From Skeletonema tropicum (Eukaryota > Bacillariophyta > Thalassiosirophyceae > Thalassiosirales > Thalassiosiraceae), in NCBI GenBank assembly GCA_037178625.1, contig CM074141.1, positions 2,542,001 through 2,606,000 of the forward strand: a stretch of DNA of 64,000 nucleotides, in the 5' to 3' direction. Positions within the stretch are counted from its first letter, which is position 1, and each line of letters opens with the position of its first letter. Below, in pieces: positions 46,444-57,437 of the stretch. The notes below the pieces were generated by a model that saw only the letters and a program-made list of their open reading frames with translations, did not search any database and was not told the origin of the DNA. A program made the translations under genes and the position numbers.

Positions 46444-47667
46444 ATGACAATGATACCATCATCCCGAGGCAGCTATAGCCTCATCCTTGCGGTTGCTTCA
46501 ATAATAATACTCCTACTTGGCCGAGCGCTTTTCTATGAAGCAACTGCCTTTCAGCCAGCCGCTGTACATCATGTTGTACATCAAAAACATCACTACAAAA
46601 CTAACAAGTTATCCATACCTCTTCGTGCAGCCAAAAAGAAGAACGAAATCAGCAACACCGGCGACGGCGACGGCGACGGCGACGATGAAGCAATAATATC
46701 GGATGTAATACCGTCCACCACCGCCACACGGAAAATGCTACTGGCCAAACGGAAACAAACCGAAGCCGAAGGGGCCTCCTCCAAATCCTCCTCCAAACTA
46801 TCCATCATGAATGACTACAAACAATCCAAAACCAAACGCTTCGACGACTACTACGCCTACACCGCACGCTCCAAAGATGACGACGCCAACGGCCGTCGCG
46901 ACAATTCCTATCTGATCGATCTCAAAAAGAAAATCGATCAAAAAATCATGAGAAACAATTGGAATCGAACGGGACAACGACGACCACGCGTCAATGATAA
47001 CACTTTTCTGCAATCCTCGTCCTCGTCGGGCAGCATTACACCAGGTCAATTACTACCCGAGGTGCACGTCCAACATGAAACGGACTCCATGCAATCATTA
47101 TTAGGGTACAATCATTTCGAGGGGGAGTGGAGCGATCGCAATTCCACCACGTATCATGTCGCCATTGTCTTTGGGAAGGGGTTGATCCAAGATCAGATAT
47201 CCATCGAGTATGCCTCTCGGATACGAACACTGGTCAAACTTCTCAAGGAAGAGGAGGGATTTCGACCCAAATTGATTTGTTTTACGGGTGGCAACAAGAA
47301 CAGTGACGAGGTCATGCAGGGTGCGCCTACCGATGTAGTGACATCATCATCGATATCCGATGCATCGGCTGGATATGTCTACTTTCGACACTTGTGTGCC
47401 TCACAGGGAATCCCATTCGATCATCTCCAGACCAATGTTTGGGTAGACAAACGGAACGGAAATGAACGTGAGACGATGGAACGTGTTGCGTCCGAATTAT
47501 GGAGAAAGTACATCAAAACATTGGCGACAAAAGGGAAGAGTAATACTTATGAATACGACAATCAACCAAATCGTCATCCTTTTCCTTGGGTGCACGATAT
47601 AGATAAGATAGTACTGATGATGATGATGATAAATAATAGCGCCTCATATAGTAGAGCATTCAGATGA
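46444..47667 (+). CDS. Truncated DUF218 protein, array copy 11
   Basis: 407 aa. It carries the same three marks as copy 8 (TGTACA insertion, long Gly-Asp run, A at 48106) but not that copy's two T deletions. Confidence 0.7.
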   Translation: MTMIPSSRGSYSLILAVASIIILLLGRALFYEATAFQPAAVHHVVHQKHHYKTNKLSIPLRAAKKKNEISNTGDGDGDGDDEAIISDVIPSTTATRKMLLAKRKQTEAEGASSKSSSKLSIMNDYKQSKTKRFDDYYAYTARSKDDDANGRRDNSYLIDLKKKIDQKIMRNNWNRTGQRRPRVNDNTFLQSSSSSGSITPGQLLPEVHVQHETDSMQSLLGYNHFEGEWSDRNSTTYHVAIVFGKGLIQDQISIEYASRIRTLVKLLKEEEGFRPKLICFTGGNKNSDEVMQGAPTDVVTSSSISDASAGYVYFRHLCASQGIPFDHLQTNVWVDKRNGNERETMERVASELWRKYIKTLATKGKSNTYEYDNQPNRHPFPWVHDIDKIVLMMMMINNSASYSRAFR

Positions 47668-49190
47668 TGCACCAATCGCATAATATTAAATAGTTAGCTT
47701 CTCTCCCTTTCACTTGTTGTAATCCCACGCACTTTACTTTATCCATTCAAATCCACCTTTTCCTCTACTCCTTCCCTTGCAGTCGTCGTACCAAGGCAAT
47801 AAGTGTCGTTTTAGAAACCTCTCATCAAGCTGTATCGATTGCTTGTGGTATTGTATCTATTGAGACCGTACTTACGATATCGATCTTTTCGTCAATCGAC
47901 CAAACTCAACTCGTACCAGCAGTACTAACTAACTACTCCAATCCTTCCAAGCTAGGGTCGCTTGTGGTTGGTTATTGTTATTGTTATTGTTATTGTTGTA
48001 TCCATTATCGATAACCTCCACCTCCAACCACAAGCAACAACATCGCCGACGATACCAATACTACTGTACTGCTTGTGGTTGGAGGTGGAGGTGGAGTTGC
48101 TGGTGATGGGAACCTACCGTACTAGATGACGTTGGAGGAGGAGAAGGAGTTGGGAGTAAGGTAGTACTATAGTTGCTTGTGGTTGGAGTAGTATGTATTA
48201 TGTATTGTAGTGGTTGGAGGAGGAAGATGACAACATCGTCGTCAGCAATGATGTTGCTTGTGGTTGGAGTTGTAGTAGTACCATCGCCGAGCGTAGTCGA
48301 GAGGCAAGTTGATGTTGATTTTGTGTTGGATAGTAAGAAGTAAGATGGACGATAGACGATACCATACCGTAACTAAGTTCATGATGAGGCTGATCTACGT
48401 GTCATTCTTCAGCGAAGCGTTTGGATCTCACCCGTGCCAACTCTCTGGATCTTATTGCATTAAAAGGAAGTGTGTTGTGCGAGGCCCCCCGGCCGAGCTC
48501 TGTTTATTGTCTTCGGATCTTACAGCATAAAAGTGGTCGCTTTTTTGGATCTTCGACGTACCGAGTACCGACTGTCTATGGATGAGGCTGATCGGCGATC
48601 TGTAGTGTAATTGCGAGGGCTTTGCCTGAGCACTGTTTATCAATTTTGATGGTAATGATGGTACTAATCGATACAGCTTGAAGAGAGCTTTCGATTGGTG
48701 GTCATATTGTTGATTTTGATCATTTTCATTTTGACATATCTTGTGAAATTATGGCTGGAAAGTCGGATCTGTCCGAGCCGATCACTTTCTAACCCCCCTT
48801 TTTTTAACCAAGCAGATTGAACAAAAGTGCTCCAATCAAGCTGATTATACGCCTAATCGATAGAGCACACTCTCAGCTTTCCAAAACGCCACTTATCGTC
48901 CTCATAGGACGGCTAGGACACAAGATATCGGCCATTTTGTCATCTTGAGGTTGGCCGGCTAAGTACTAAGTAAGTACATATACATAGCTTGAGCTGAGAT
49001 GAGGTCCGTTCAAAAAGTGAGAAGATGATGCCGCTTTGCAAATCTTTAGAAAGACGCTCTTTTGGCATTTTCTGTGCCGCTTCACAGAGGACACAATCAC
49101 CTGTGACAGTTGACAATACTCTTCAAATCAACAACGAAGCGAAGAAGTAGTGTTACGTGTTACTACGGTCGCTGCTAACTATAACTCTCC

Positions 49191-50408
49191 ATGACAATGA
49201 TACCATCATCCCGAGGCAGCTATAGCCTCATCCTTGCGGTTGCTTCAATAATAATACTCCTACTTGGCCGAGCGCTTTTCTATGAAGCAACTGCCTTTCA
49301 GCCAGCCGCTGTACATCATGTTGTACATCAAAAACATCACTACAAAACTAACAAGTTATCCATACCTCTTCGTGCAGCCAAAAAGAAGAACGAAATCAGC
49401 AACACCGGCGACGGCGACGGCGACGATGAAGCAATAATATCGGATGTAATACCGTCCACCACCGCCACACGGAAAATGCTACTGGCCAAACGGAAACAAA
49501 CCGAAGCCGAAGGGGCCTCCTCCAAATCCTCCTCCAAACTATCCATCATGAATGACTACAAACAATCCAAAACCAAACGCTTCGACGACTACTACGCCTA
49601 CACCGCACGCTCCAAAGATGACGACGCCAACGGCCGTCGCGACAATTCCTATCTGATCGATCTCAAAAAGAAAATCGATCAAAAAATCATGAGAAACAAT
49701 TGGAATCGAACGGGACAACGACGACCACGCGTCAATGATAACACTTTTCTGCAATCCTCGTCCTCGTCGGGCAGCATTACACCAGGTCAATTACTACCCG
49801 AGGTGCACGTCCAACATGAAACGGACTCCATGCAATCATTATTAGGGTACAATCATTTCGAGGGGGAGTGGAGCGATCGCAATTCCACCACGTATCATGT
49901 CGCCATTGTCTTTGGGAAGGGGTTGATCCAAGATCAGATATCCATCGAGTATGCCTCTCGGATACGAACACTGGTCAAACTTCTCAAGGAAGAGGAGGGA
50001 TTTCGACCCAAATTGATTTGTTTTACGGGTGGCAACAAGAACAGTGACGAGGTCATGCAGGGTGCGCCTACCGATGTAGTGACATCATCATCGATATCCG
50101 ATGCATCGGCTGGATATGTCTACTTTCGACACTTGTGTGCCTCACAGGGAATCCCATTCGATCATCTCCAGACCAATGTTTGGGTAGACAAACGGAACGG
50201 AAATGAACGTGAGACGATGGAACGTGTTGCGTCCGAATTATGGAGAAAGTACATCAAAACATTGGCGACAAAAGGGAAGAGTAATACTTATGAATACGAC
50301 AATCAACCAAATCGTCATCCTTTTCCTTGGGTGCACGATATAGATAAGATAGTACTGATGATGATGATGATAAATAATAGCGCCTCATATAGTAGAGCAT
50401 TCAGATGA
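49191..50408 (+). CDS. Truncated DUF218 protein, array copy 12
   Basis: 405 aa in a base-length unit. It is the last truncated copy, followed directly by the unit that holds the complete gene. Confidence 0.7.
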   Translation: MTMIPSSRGSYSLILAVASIIILLLGRALFYEATAFQPAAVHHVVHQKHHYKTNKLSIPLRAAKKKNEISNTGDGDGDDEAIISDVIPSTTATRKMLLAKRKQTEAEGASSKSSSKLSIMNDYKQSKTKRFDDYYAYTARSKDDDANGRRDNSYLIDLKKKIDQKIMRNNWNRTGQRRPRVNDNTFLQSSSSSGSITPGQLLPEVHVQHETDSMQSLLGYNHFEGEWSDRNSTTYHVAIVFGKGLIQDQISIEYASRIRTLVKLLKEEEGFRPKLICFTGGNKNSDEVMQGAPTDVVTSSSISDASAGYVYFRHLCASQGIPFDHLQTNVWVDKRNGNERETMERVASELWRKYIKTLATKGKSNTYEYDNQPNRHPFPWVHDIDKIVLMMMMINNSASYSRAFR

Positions 50409-51931
50409 TGCACCAATCGCATAATATTAAATAGTTAGCTTCTCTCCCTTTCACTTGTTGTAATCCCACGCACTTTACTTTATCCATTCAAATCCACCTT
50501 TTCCTCTACTCCTTCCCTTGCAGTCGTCGTACCAAGGCAATAAGTGTCGTTTTAGAAACCTCTCATCAAGCTGTATCGATTGCTTGTGGTATTGTATCTA
50601 TTGAGACCGTACTTACGATATCGATCTTTTCGTCAATCGACCAAACTCAACTCGTACCAGCAGTACTAACTAACTACTCCAATCCTTCCAAGCTAGGGTC
50701 GCTTGTGGTTGGTTATTGTTATTGTTATTGTTATTGTTGTATCCATTATCGATAACCTCCACCTCCAACCACAAGCAACAACATCGCCGACGATACCAAT
50801 ACTACTGTACTGCTTGTGGTTGGAGGTGGAGGTGGAGTTGCTGGTGTTGGGAACCTACCGTACTAGATGACGTTGGAGGAGGAGAAGGAGTTGGGAGTAA
50901 GGTAGTACTATAGTTGCTTGTGGTTGGAGTAGTATGTATTATGTATTGTAGTGGTTGGAGGAGGAAGATGACAACATCGTCGTCAGCAATGATGTTGCTT
51001 GTGGTTGGAGTTGTAGTAGTACCATCGCCGAGCGTAGTCGAGAGGCAAGTTGATGTTGATTTTGTGTTGGATAGTAAGAAGTAAGATGGACGATAGACGA
51101 TACCATACCGTAACTAAGTTCATGATGAGGCTGATCTACGTGTCATTCTTCAGCGAAGCGTTTGGATCTCACCCGTGCCAACTCTCTGGATCTTATTGCA
51201 TTAAAAGGAAGTGTGTTGTGCGAGGCCCCCCGGCCGAGCTCTGTTTATTGTCTTCGGATCTTACAGCATAAAAGTGGTCGCTTTTTTGGATCTTCGACGT
51301 ACCGAGTACCGACTGTCTATGGATGAGGCTGATCGGCGATCTGTAGTGTAATTGCGAGGGCTTTGCCTGAGCACTGTTTATCAATTTTGATGGTAATGAT
51401 GGTACTAATCGATACAGCTTGAAGAGAGCTTTCGATTGGTGGTCATATTGTTGATTTTGATCATTTTCATTTTGACATATCTTGTGAAATTATGGCTGGA
51501 AAGTCGGATCTGTCCGAGCCGATCACTTTCTAACCCCCCTTTTTTTAACCAAGCAGATTGAACAAAAGTGCTCCAATCAAGCTGATTATACGCCTAATCG
51601 ATAGAGCACACTCTCAGCTTTCCAAAACGCCACTTATCGTCCTCATAGGACGGCTAGGACACAAGATATCGGCCATTTTGTCATCTTGAGGTTGGCCGGC
51701 TAAGTACTAAGTAAGTACATATACATAGCTTGAGCTGAGATGAGGTCCGTTCAAAAAGTGAGAAGATGATGCCGCTTTGCAAATCTTTAGAAAGACGCTC
51801 TTTTGGCATTTTCTGTGCCGCTTCACAGAGGACACAATCACCTGTGACAGTTGACAATACTCTTCAAATCAACAACGAAGCGAAGAAGTAGTGTTACGTG
51901 TTACTACGGTCGCTGCTAACTATAACTCTCC

Positions 51932-54001
51932 ATGACAATGATACCATCATCCCGAGGCAGCTATAGCCTCATCCTTGCGGTTGCTTCAATAATAATACTC
52001 CTACTTGGCCGAGCGCTTTTCTATGAAGCAACTGCCTTTCAGCCAGCCGCTGTACATCATGTTGTACATCAAAAACATCACTACAAAACTAACAAGTTAT
52101 CCATACCTCTTCGTGCAGCCAAAAAGAAGAACGAAATCAGCAACACCGGCGACGGCGACGGCGACGATGAAGCAATAATATCGGATGTAATACCGTCCAC
52201 CACCGCCACACGGAAAATGCTACTGGCCAAACGGAAACAAACCGAAGCCGAAGGGGCCTCCTCCAAATCCTCCTCCAAACTATCCATCATGAATGACTAC
52301 AAACAATCCAAAACCAAACGCTTCGACGACTACTACGCCTACACCGCACGCTCCAAAGATGACGACGCCAACGGCCGTCGCGACAATTCCTATCTGATCG
52401 ATCTCAAAAAGAAAATCGATCAAAAAATCATGAGAAACAATTGGAATCGAACGGGACAACGACGACCACGCGTCAATGATAACACTTTTCTGCAATCCTC
52501 GTCCTCGTCGGGCAGCATTACACCAGGTCAATTACTACCCGAGGTGCACGTCCAACATGAAACGGACTCCATGCAATCATTATTAGGGTACAATCATTTC
52601 GAGGGGGAGTGGAGCGATCGCAATTCCACCACGTATCATGTCGCCATTGTCTTTGGGAAGGGGTTGATCCAAGATCAGATATCCATCGAGTATGCCTCTC
52701 GGATACGAACACTGGTCAAACTTCTCAAGGAAGAGGAGGGATTTCGACCCAAATTGATTTGTTTTACGGGTGGCAACAAGAACAGTGACGAGGTCATGCA
52801 GGGTGCGCCTACCGATGTAGTGACATCATCATCGATATCCGATGCATCGGCTGGATATGTCTACTTTCGACACTTGTGTGCCTCACAGGGAATCCCATTC
52901 GATCATCTCCAGACCAATGTTTGGGTAGACAAACGGAACGGAAATGAACGTGAGACGATGGAACGTGTTGCGTCCGAATTATGGAGAAAGTACATCAAAA
53001 CATGGCTTCAGGAACGACCATTGACTGAACGTCTCAATCAACATTACGGAGTTGGGTGGCATATACTCGAACGACGTGTGGATATACACTTTACATTGGT
53101 GTCGACAGAGTATCATTTGTGTAATTTGAATGATGTTCATCATCGATCTCCGTCCAAGAGTTTTTTACAGCCGTTGGTATCGTTAAGGGGGTTGGTTGGG
53201 TCGGATCGATGGGTGAATAAGGATGAGTTGGAGGCGATGGATCCAAGTTATAGTTCGTCAGTTCATGTGAGTAGCAGTGGTGGTGGTAATACTGGATCAT
53301 CATCGCTATTACCAACGTCCGAGAGTGGCACGGCAAGATTTGCAGGGATTGAGAATAGTGTGGATACGTCATGGAGTTTTCAGTATGCGACCTTTCCCTT
53401 TTTGCATGGGAAGGAGGATTCGATTGTGTTTTTGGGACAGTGTTATTTGCTGGGGGAGGAGTTGACTCCGCTTTTGGTGAATATGAAGGGAGTTGTGGAG
53501 CAGGTAAGTTGCAATGTGATGTGATAATTATTTGGTGTGAACGGTTGTGCCACTCTCTCTAGAATTCTTCTAATCTCACAATTATTGTTCTGCATCTTAC
53601 TTGTTCATCAAAATAATAATGTATCAATTCAGACGGAATTCTTCCAACGAGACAACTATCTACTTCTAACCTCCATCCGACGATCACTAGTCTCCCTCGT
53701 GGAGGCATTATACACCGACAAAGGCCAATCCATCCGAGCAGGAGTCATCAAATACTTTGAAAGTCAGGGACGCAACCGATTCACAAAGGAAGATGTCAAA
53801 ATTATCGTCCTATTGGAATCTGCTCTATTGAACTTGGGCCGATGTATCGATTTGGTAAAGCCTGCTGGATTACTTGCCGGTTCTGTTCCTGCTCCCACTT
53901 GGGCTAGAGCATTAGATGCATTAGAGAAGAGTATGAACAACATTCAGGTTGTGTGTGATCCGGATCAACCGTTGGATCCAAAGGATTGGGGCAAGCTTTA
54001 G
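51932..54001 (+). CDS. Intact plastid-targeted DUF218 (YdcF/SanA-like) protein, two exons
   Basis: Exon 1 is 51932-53503 (524 codons) and exon 2 is 53633-54001. The 129-bp intron (CAG/GTAAGT ... TTCAG/ACG) is phase 0, giving 646 aa. Residues 11-28 are hydrophobic and end in a signal-peptide-like ATAFQP, where the Phe after the cleavage site is the hallmark of diatom plastid presequences. A charged low-complexity region (65-200) precedes the DUF218 core: VAIVFGKG (237-244), CFTGG (277-281), GIPFD (320-324), ERETMERVASELW (339-351) and IHFTLVSTEYHLCNL (385-399). DUF218 proteins such as YdcF, SanA and ElyC are linked to envelope or nucleotide-type ligands in bacteria; the plastid role is unknown. 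The C-terminal ~240 residues, partly Ser/Gly-rich, are outside the usual domain. This is the only complete copy, at the right end of the array, convergent with the SNARE gene (168 bp between stops). Confidence 0.82.
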
Positions 54002-54169
54002 GTTTACTTATTGCACGATCTATCCACGTGTTTTTCAATGTTATATGTTTCGCTGCCCAACTGCGCTCCACGAAGCAAATGTGTTGCTGTCTCGAGGAGC
54101 AATCCAACCATCTAAGTATCCGCTTCTCACCAAAATTGAATCATCCCATCAAACCATCCATCACATATG

Positions 54170-55118
54170 CTATGTATACAACACTAGAAAGAATAATATA
54201 ATCATAACAACCGATAAAAACACAATGATGATGAAATTTCGTTTCCCTCCTGACTTTTGAATCAATTCCTTTGTTTTTCGTGTGACGAGGTTTAGGTTCT
54301 CAGTAGCAGTTTCTAGATCTTCTTCCATTTCGTTGAGCATTCTGAGGGAGAGGAGATGTTAAGAGAGCATGAATGTGTGTCAGATACATGTCATGTAGTT
54401 GTTGAGTATGCAAATGTTTCGAGTTTCTATTGTTGCAAATTTTGCAATCGATAACGAAATATGAGCACCGGACGCCTAAGTTAGTCCCCTCACACTCATC
54501 ATTTTCGTTTCGTTCAATGGTGTTGAGGCATCACGAGAAGAAGCAATTGAAACTGATGCCATGTGCCCCATAGATCGAGATCCGTCGAGTCATTGTTCTT
54601 TCGAGTTTTGATCCGCCCCAATATTATGTGTGTTATTTTTGATCCCATAAATAATGATCCCCTTCGTCACTACAATGGCTGAGCATCACCAGTAACCTAA
54701 TGAATAACAAAATCACAACCACATCTACAACGCATATATATATTATACTCACTTATTCTGATGACCCAACTCCTCATGAATCCCCATTGATATTTGACTC
54801 AGCCGATCTGCCGATTGGCCGAGCATTTCGAGTCCTTCGTCTTGTTGCTTCAGCATCATCTAAAATAATCGTACATCAATATACAGAAATCAATGTTAGC
54901 AATTGACAAATATGTAATATCGAGCAACGACAACAGTCACGATCCAAACTAACACAAATATTTAAAGAGAGCTCACGCACCTGCTGCTGACGAATCTCAC
55001 GCTGTACAAAATCATCTTCCTCGATATTATCACCACTACTGTCCGAGTCCGAGTCGCTGTATGACCGCACTTGACTGTATTTCGATCCTCTGCTGTGGGC
55101 GGAGTTGCTGTGGAACAT
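54170..55118 (-). CDS. Qc-SNARE (syntaxin-6/8/SYP-like), three exons
   Basis: Exon 1 is 54981-55118, exon 2 is 54753-54859 and exon 3 is 54170-54341. Introns are 121 bp and 411 bp, both GT-AG, and the joins keep frame (QQQ/MMLKQQDEG and HQN-K-MLNEMEEDLE). The product is 138 aa. The N-terminus is short and Ser/Asp-rich. Residues about 44-110 form a SNARE helix with the zero-layer Gln in GIHEELGHQNKML, followed by TATENLNLVTRKTKELI. A C-terminal tail anchor (NFIIIVFLSVVMIILFFLVLY) ends the protein. Qc-SNAREs of this kind act in endosome or Golgi membrane fusion. The N-terminal regulatory domain seen in larger syntaxins is absent. It diverges from the zinc-finger gene at 55288. Confidence 0.85.
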
Positions 55119-55287
55119 GGTGAGCGTGTAGGCAAATGTAACCTATTACAATACAACCTAACAAGCTGTGGGCTTTTGTGGTCATCTGTCACAGGTGATT
55201 GTGTTACTTAGCGTAATGCTAGAAAACAAGGCACAACTACAGTCATCTCATCCATGGAAGATGGAAGATGGAAGTATCTAAAACATC
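55119..55287. promoter_or_regulatory. 169-bp divergent promoter between SNARE and zinc-finger genes
   Basis: Both genes must be driven from this interval. It contains the 19-bp motif at 55186-55204, 68 bp from the SNARE start and 84 bp from the zinc-finger start. The whole interval is duplicated at about 57348-57520 and partly at about 56778-56866. Confidence 0.6.
55186..55204 (-). promoter_or_regulatory. 19-bp motif shared with the DUF218 promoter
   Basis: On the minus strand this reads ACACAATCACCTGTGACAG, identical to 18900-18918 and 51832-51850. After one variable base, both contexts continue TGAC. Surrounding sequences otherwise differ. Confidence 0.6.
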
Positions 55288-56617
55288 ATGTCGACGAAGC
55301 GGAAGCAGAGGCAGTCACAAAAGATGATGAAATCAAATGATAGTGCTGTTGAGGAGGACGATGTGGGTGCCTTGATCTATAGGGAGGTTCAGCTGCGGAA
55401 GGCAGAGGCTGCGGCCGCAGCGGCAGCGGGCGAGAGCAAGAAGACATCAAGTGCTTCAACCCATCGTCGAACTTCAACTCGGAAGCGGAGGACTTCGCCT
55501 GTTAACAACCAGGCTAAAGGATCGTCGTTGACTAGGAGTAGCTCACAACGCAAAGTTTCTTCGAAAATGAAACGAGGTTCATCGTTGGAGGAAGATCCGC
55601 CCAAGAAAAAGGTGGTCAAAAGAAAAAGATATGAATGCTCTGCTGATGGATGCACTAATCGTGTCCTGAAGGAAGGAGTGTGTATTAGGCATGGAGCAAA
55701 GGTCAAAATATGCATTAATGAAGGATGCACAAGTGTCTCTGTAAGGGGGGGAGTATGCACGAGGCATGGTGCAAAGCGCAAACGATGCAGCAGTGAAGGA
55801 TGCACAAATGTAGCTAAGCAAGGAGGAGTGTGCATTAGGCATGGAGCAAGCATCAATCGATGCAGCAGTGAAGGATGTACAAATCAAGCTCAGATTGGAG
55901 GAGTGTGCATTAGGCATGGAGCAAAAATCAATCGATGCAGCAGTGCAGGATGCACGAATAAAGCTATACAAGGAGGAGTGTGTATTAAGCATGGAGCAAA
56001 GGTCAAACTATGCAGCAGTGCAGGATGCACGAATGAAGCTATACAAGGAGGAGTGTGCATCAAGCATGGAGCAAAGGTCAAACGATGCAGCATTGAAGGA
56101 TGCACAAATATCGTCGTAAAAGGAGGGGTGTGCTTGAGACATGGAGCAAAGGTCAAACGATGCAACAGTGATGGATGCACAAATATCGTCGTAAAAGGAG
56201 GAGTGTGTATTAAGCGTGGAGCGAAGGTCAAACGATGCAGCAATTGAAGGATGCACGAATAAAGCTCAGAAAAAAGGATTGTGCATTAGGCATGGAGCTA
56301 AGGTCAAACGATGCAGCAGCGATGGATGCACAAATTATGTCGTCAAAGGAGGAGTGTGTATTAAGCATGGGGCGAAGAAGAAACGATGCAGCAGCGTAGG
56401 ATGCTCAAATTATGCTATGAGTGGAGGAGTGTGCTTGAGGCACGGTGCATATCGCAATACACAAGAAGAATCTACTGCGTTTGGATCAGAATACGAGATG
56501 ACTGCTGCAACTCAAACACTTCCAAATCAGCGGGATTCTAGTGCTGCTATGGGAGGAGAAGGAAGCAGCGTCCCTGGAGAGGTGACCATCGTCTGCCAAG
56601 AAATAGCAGCGGTCTGA
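55288..56617 (+). CDS. WRKY19-like zinc-finger-repeat protein, 11 repeats, with one frame break
   Basis: The ORF from 55288 encodes 319 aa. The N-terminus carries MSTKRKQRQSQKMMK, an Ala/Glu-rich stretch and a Lys/Ser-rich linker, then eight C-x4-C-x9-C-x2-H repeats and the start of a ninth. An extra A at about 56242 (TGCAGCAATTGAAGG; elsewhere TGCAGCATTGAAGG) shifts the frame to a stop at 56245-56247. The other frame continues to 56617 with the rest of repeat 9, two more repeats and a tail (...GEVTIVCQEIAAV), about 443 aa if uninterrupted. Repeat 8 has lost its His (CIKRG). The single-base change in an otherwise clean gene could be a sequencing error or a recent mutation. The basic regions and zinc repeats suggest a nuclear protein. 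Confidence 0.65.
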
Positions 56618-56977
56618 TGCTACTGTATGCCTCTTTCATTCGTGTCAATGGAAGTACTCCTAAAGACCGGTTCACTTTGTGACCGTACTTGAGAGGATCG
56701 ATCTAATCTGATTAACTCCGCACTTATTCATTGATGTATTTCAGTCCTCTGCTGTGGGTCGAGTTGCTGTGGGACATGGTGAGCAAGTAGGTAGGCACGT
56801 AAGAACTAGATATGAAGTAAGAAGTGTGTTCACTTTTGGCTTTTCTGTGGTCATCTGTCACAGGGTCAGAAACTGCACAGTTAGGGTTCCTCCTCGACAA
56901 TACAAAGGCTGAGCATCAACAGTAACCAAATACCTACATCATAAACGCAGCCATACAGCGCGTATATTATAACTAAC
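56618..56977. other. Intergenic stretch with duplicated promoter remnants
   Basis: It contains the SNARE exon-1 fragment listed separately, and from about 56900 sequence related to SNARE intron 2 (GGCTGAGCATCA-CAGTAACC, compare 54678). Nothing else was seen. Confidence 0.5.
56683..56866 (-). pseudogene. Fragment of SNARE exon 1 and promoter
   Basis: The minus strand reads MSHSNSTHSRGLKY from the ATG at 56775-56777, matching MFHSNSAHSRGSKY of the intact SNARE, then degenerates. Upstream it retains GTCATCTGTCACAGG of the divergent promoter. It is the second of three copies of this start region. Confidence 0.65.
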
Positions 56978-57347
56978 TTATTCTGATGACCCAACTCCTC
57001 ATGAATCCCCATCGATATTTGACTCAGCCGATCTGCCGATTGGCCGAGCATTTCGAGTCCTTCGTCTTGTTGCTCCAACATCATCTAAAATGATAGCATA
57101 ATGAAAGTAAAAAAAGAAATCAATGTTAGCGATTGGCGAATATATAAGAGAGTGGAATCGATCAACGACACAGTCATGATCCAATCCAGCACAATAGAAA
57201 AGGGGGCTCACCTGCTGCTGACGAATCTCACGCTGTACAAAATCATCTTCCTCTATTACCACCGCTCCTGTCCGAGTCCGAGTCACTGTATGACCGTACT
57301 TGGCTGTATTTCGATCCTCTGCTGTGCGCGGAGTTGCTGTGGAACAT
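56978..57347 (-). pseudogene. Truncated, frameshifted SNARE copy (exons 1-2)
   Basis: Exon 1 is 57212-57347 (136 nt; 138 in the intact gene). A 2-nt loss near the acidic stretch shifts the frame into a stop, while IEEDDFVQREIRQQQ is readable in the other frame. Exon 2 (56978-57084, 107 nt) is nearly identical to the intact one, with MMLEQQ for MMLKQQ, and still has splice-like ends. Exon 3 with the tail anchor is absent, so no membrane SNARE can be made. Confidence 0.8.
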
Positions 57348-57418
57348 GGTGAGCGTGTAGACAAATAGCAAATAGTACAACTAACTACAACTAACAAGCT
57401 GTGGGCTTTTGTGGTCAT

Positions 57419-57437
57419 CTTTCACAGGTGATTGTGT
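57419..57437 (-). promoter_or_regulatory. Duplicated 19-bp motif with one mismatch
   Basis: In the duplicated divergent promoter the motif reads CTTTCACAGGTGATTGTGT on the plus strand, one base different from 55186-55204. Confidence 0.45.

Larger units (their letters stand above)
18875..53003 (+). repeat. 34-kb tandem array: 12 units of a 2,741-bp chimera plus a 13th start
   Basis: Units start at 18875, 21616, 24369, 27117, 29857, 32604, 35337, 38078, 40829, 43572, 46313, 49066 and 51807 (CATTTTCTGTGCCGCTTCAC). Each holds ~125 bp of upstream sequence, 1,071 bp of DUF218 coding sequence to codon 357, about 1.1 kb of unrelated sequence, and ~420 bp related to 10457-10930. Unit lengths vary from 2,733 to 2,753, and the indels seen account for every difference. 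Unit 13 departs from the others after 53003 and continues into the intact gene. The left edge departs from unique sequence near CTTTTGTCATTTTC (about 18868-18875). Copies are nearly identical at the nucleotide level, so amplification or homogenisation was very recent. Confidence 0.95.

Noticed and set aside
18875..53003. Array as a centromeric or simple satellite
   Set aside because: The unit contains a promoter and a long ORF that continue into an intact gene at the last unit, so it is a gene-derived amplification. A structural role is not excluded.
55630..56450. CRISPR-like regular repeats
   Set aside because: The ~75-bp periodicity comes from coding repeats with Cys/His conservation and no unique spacers.
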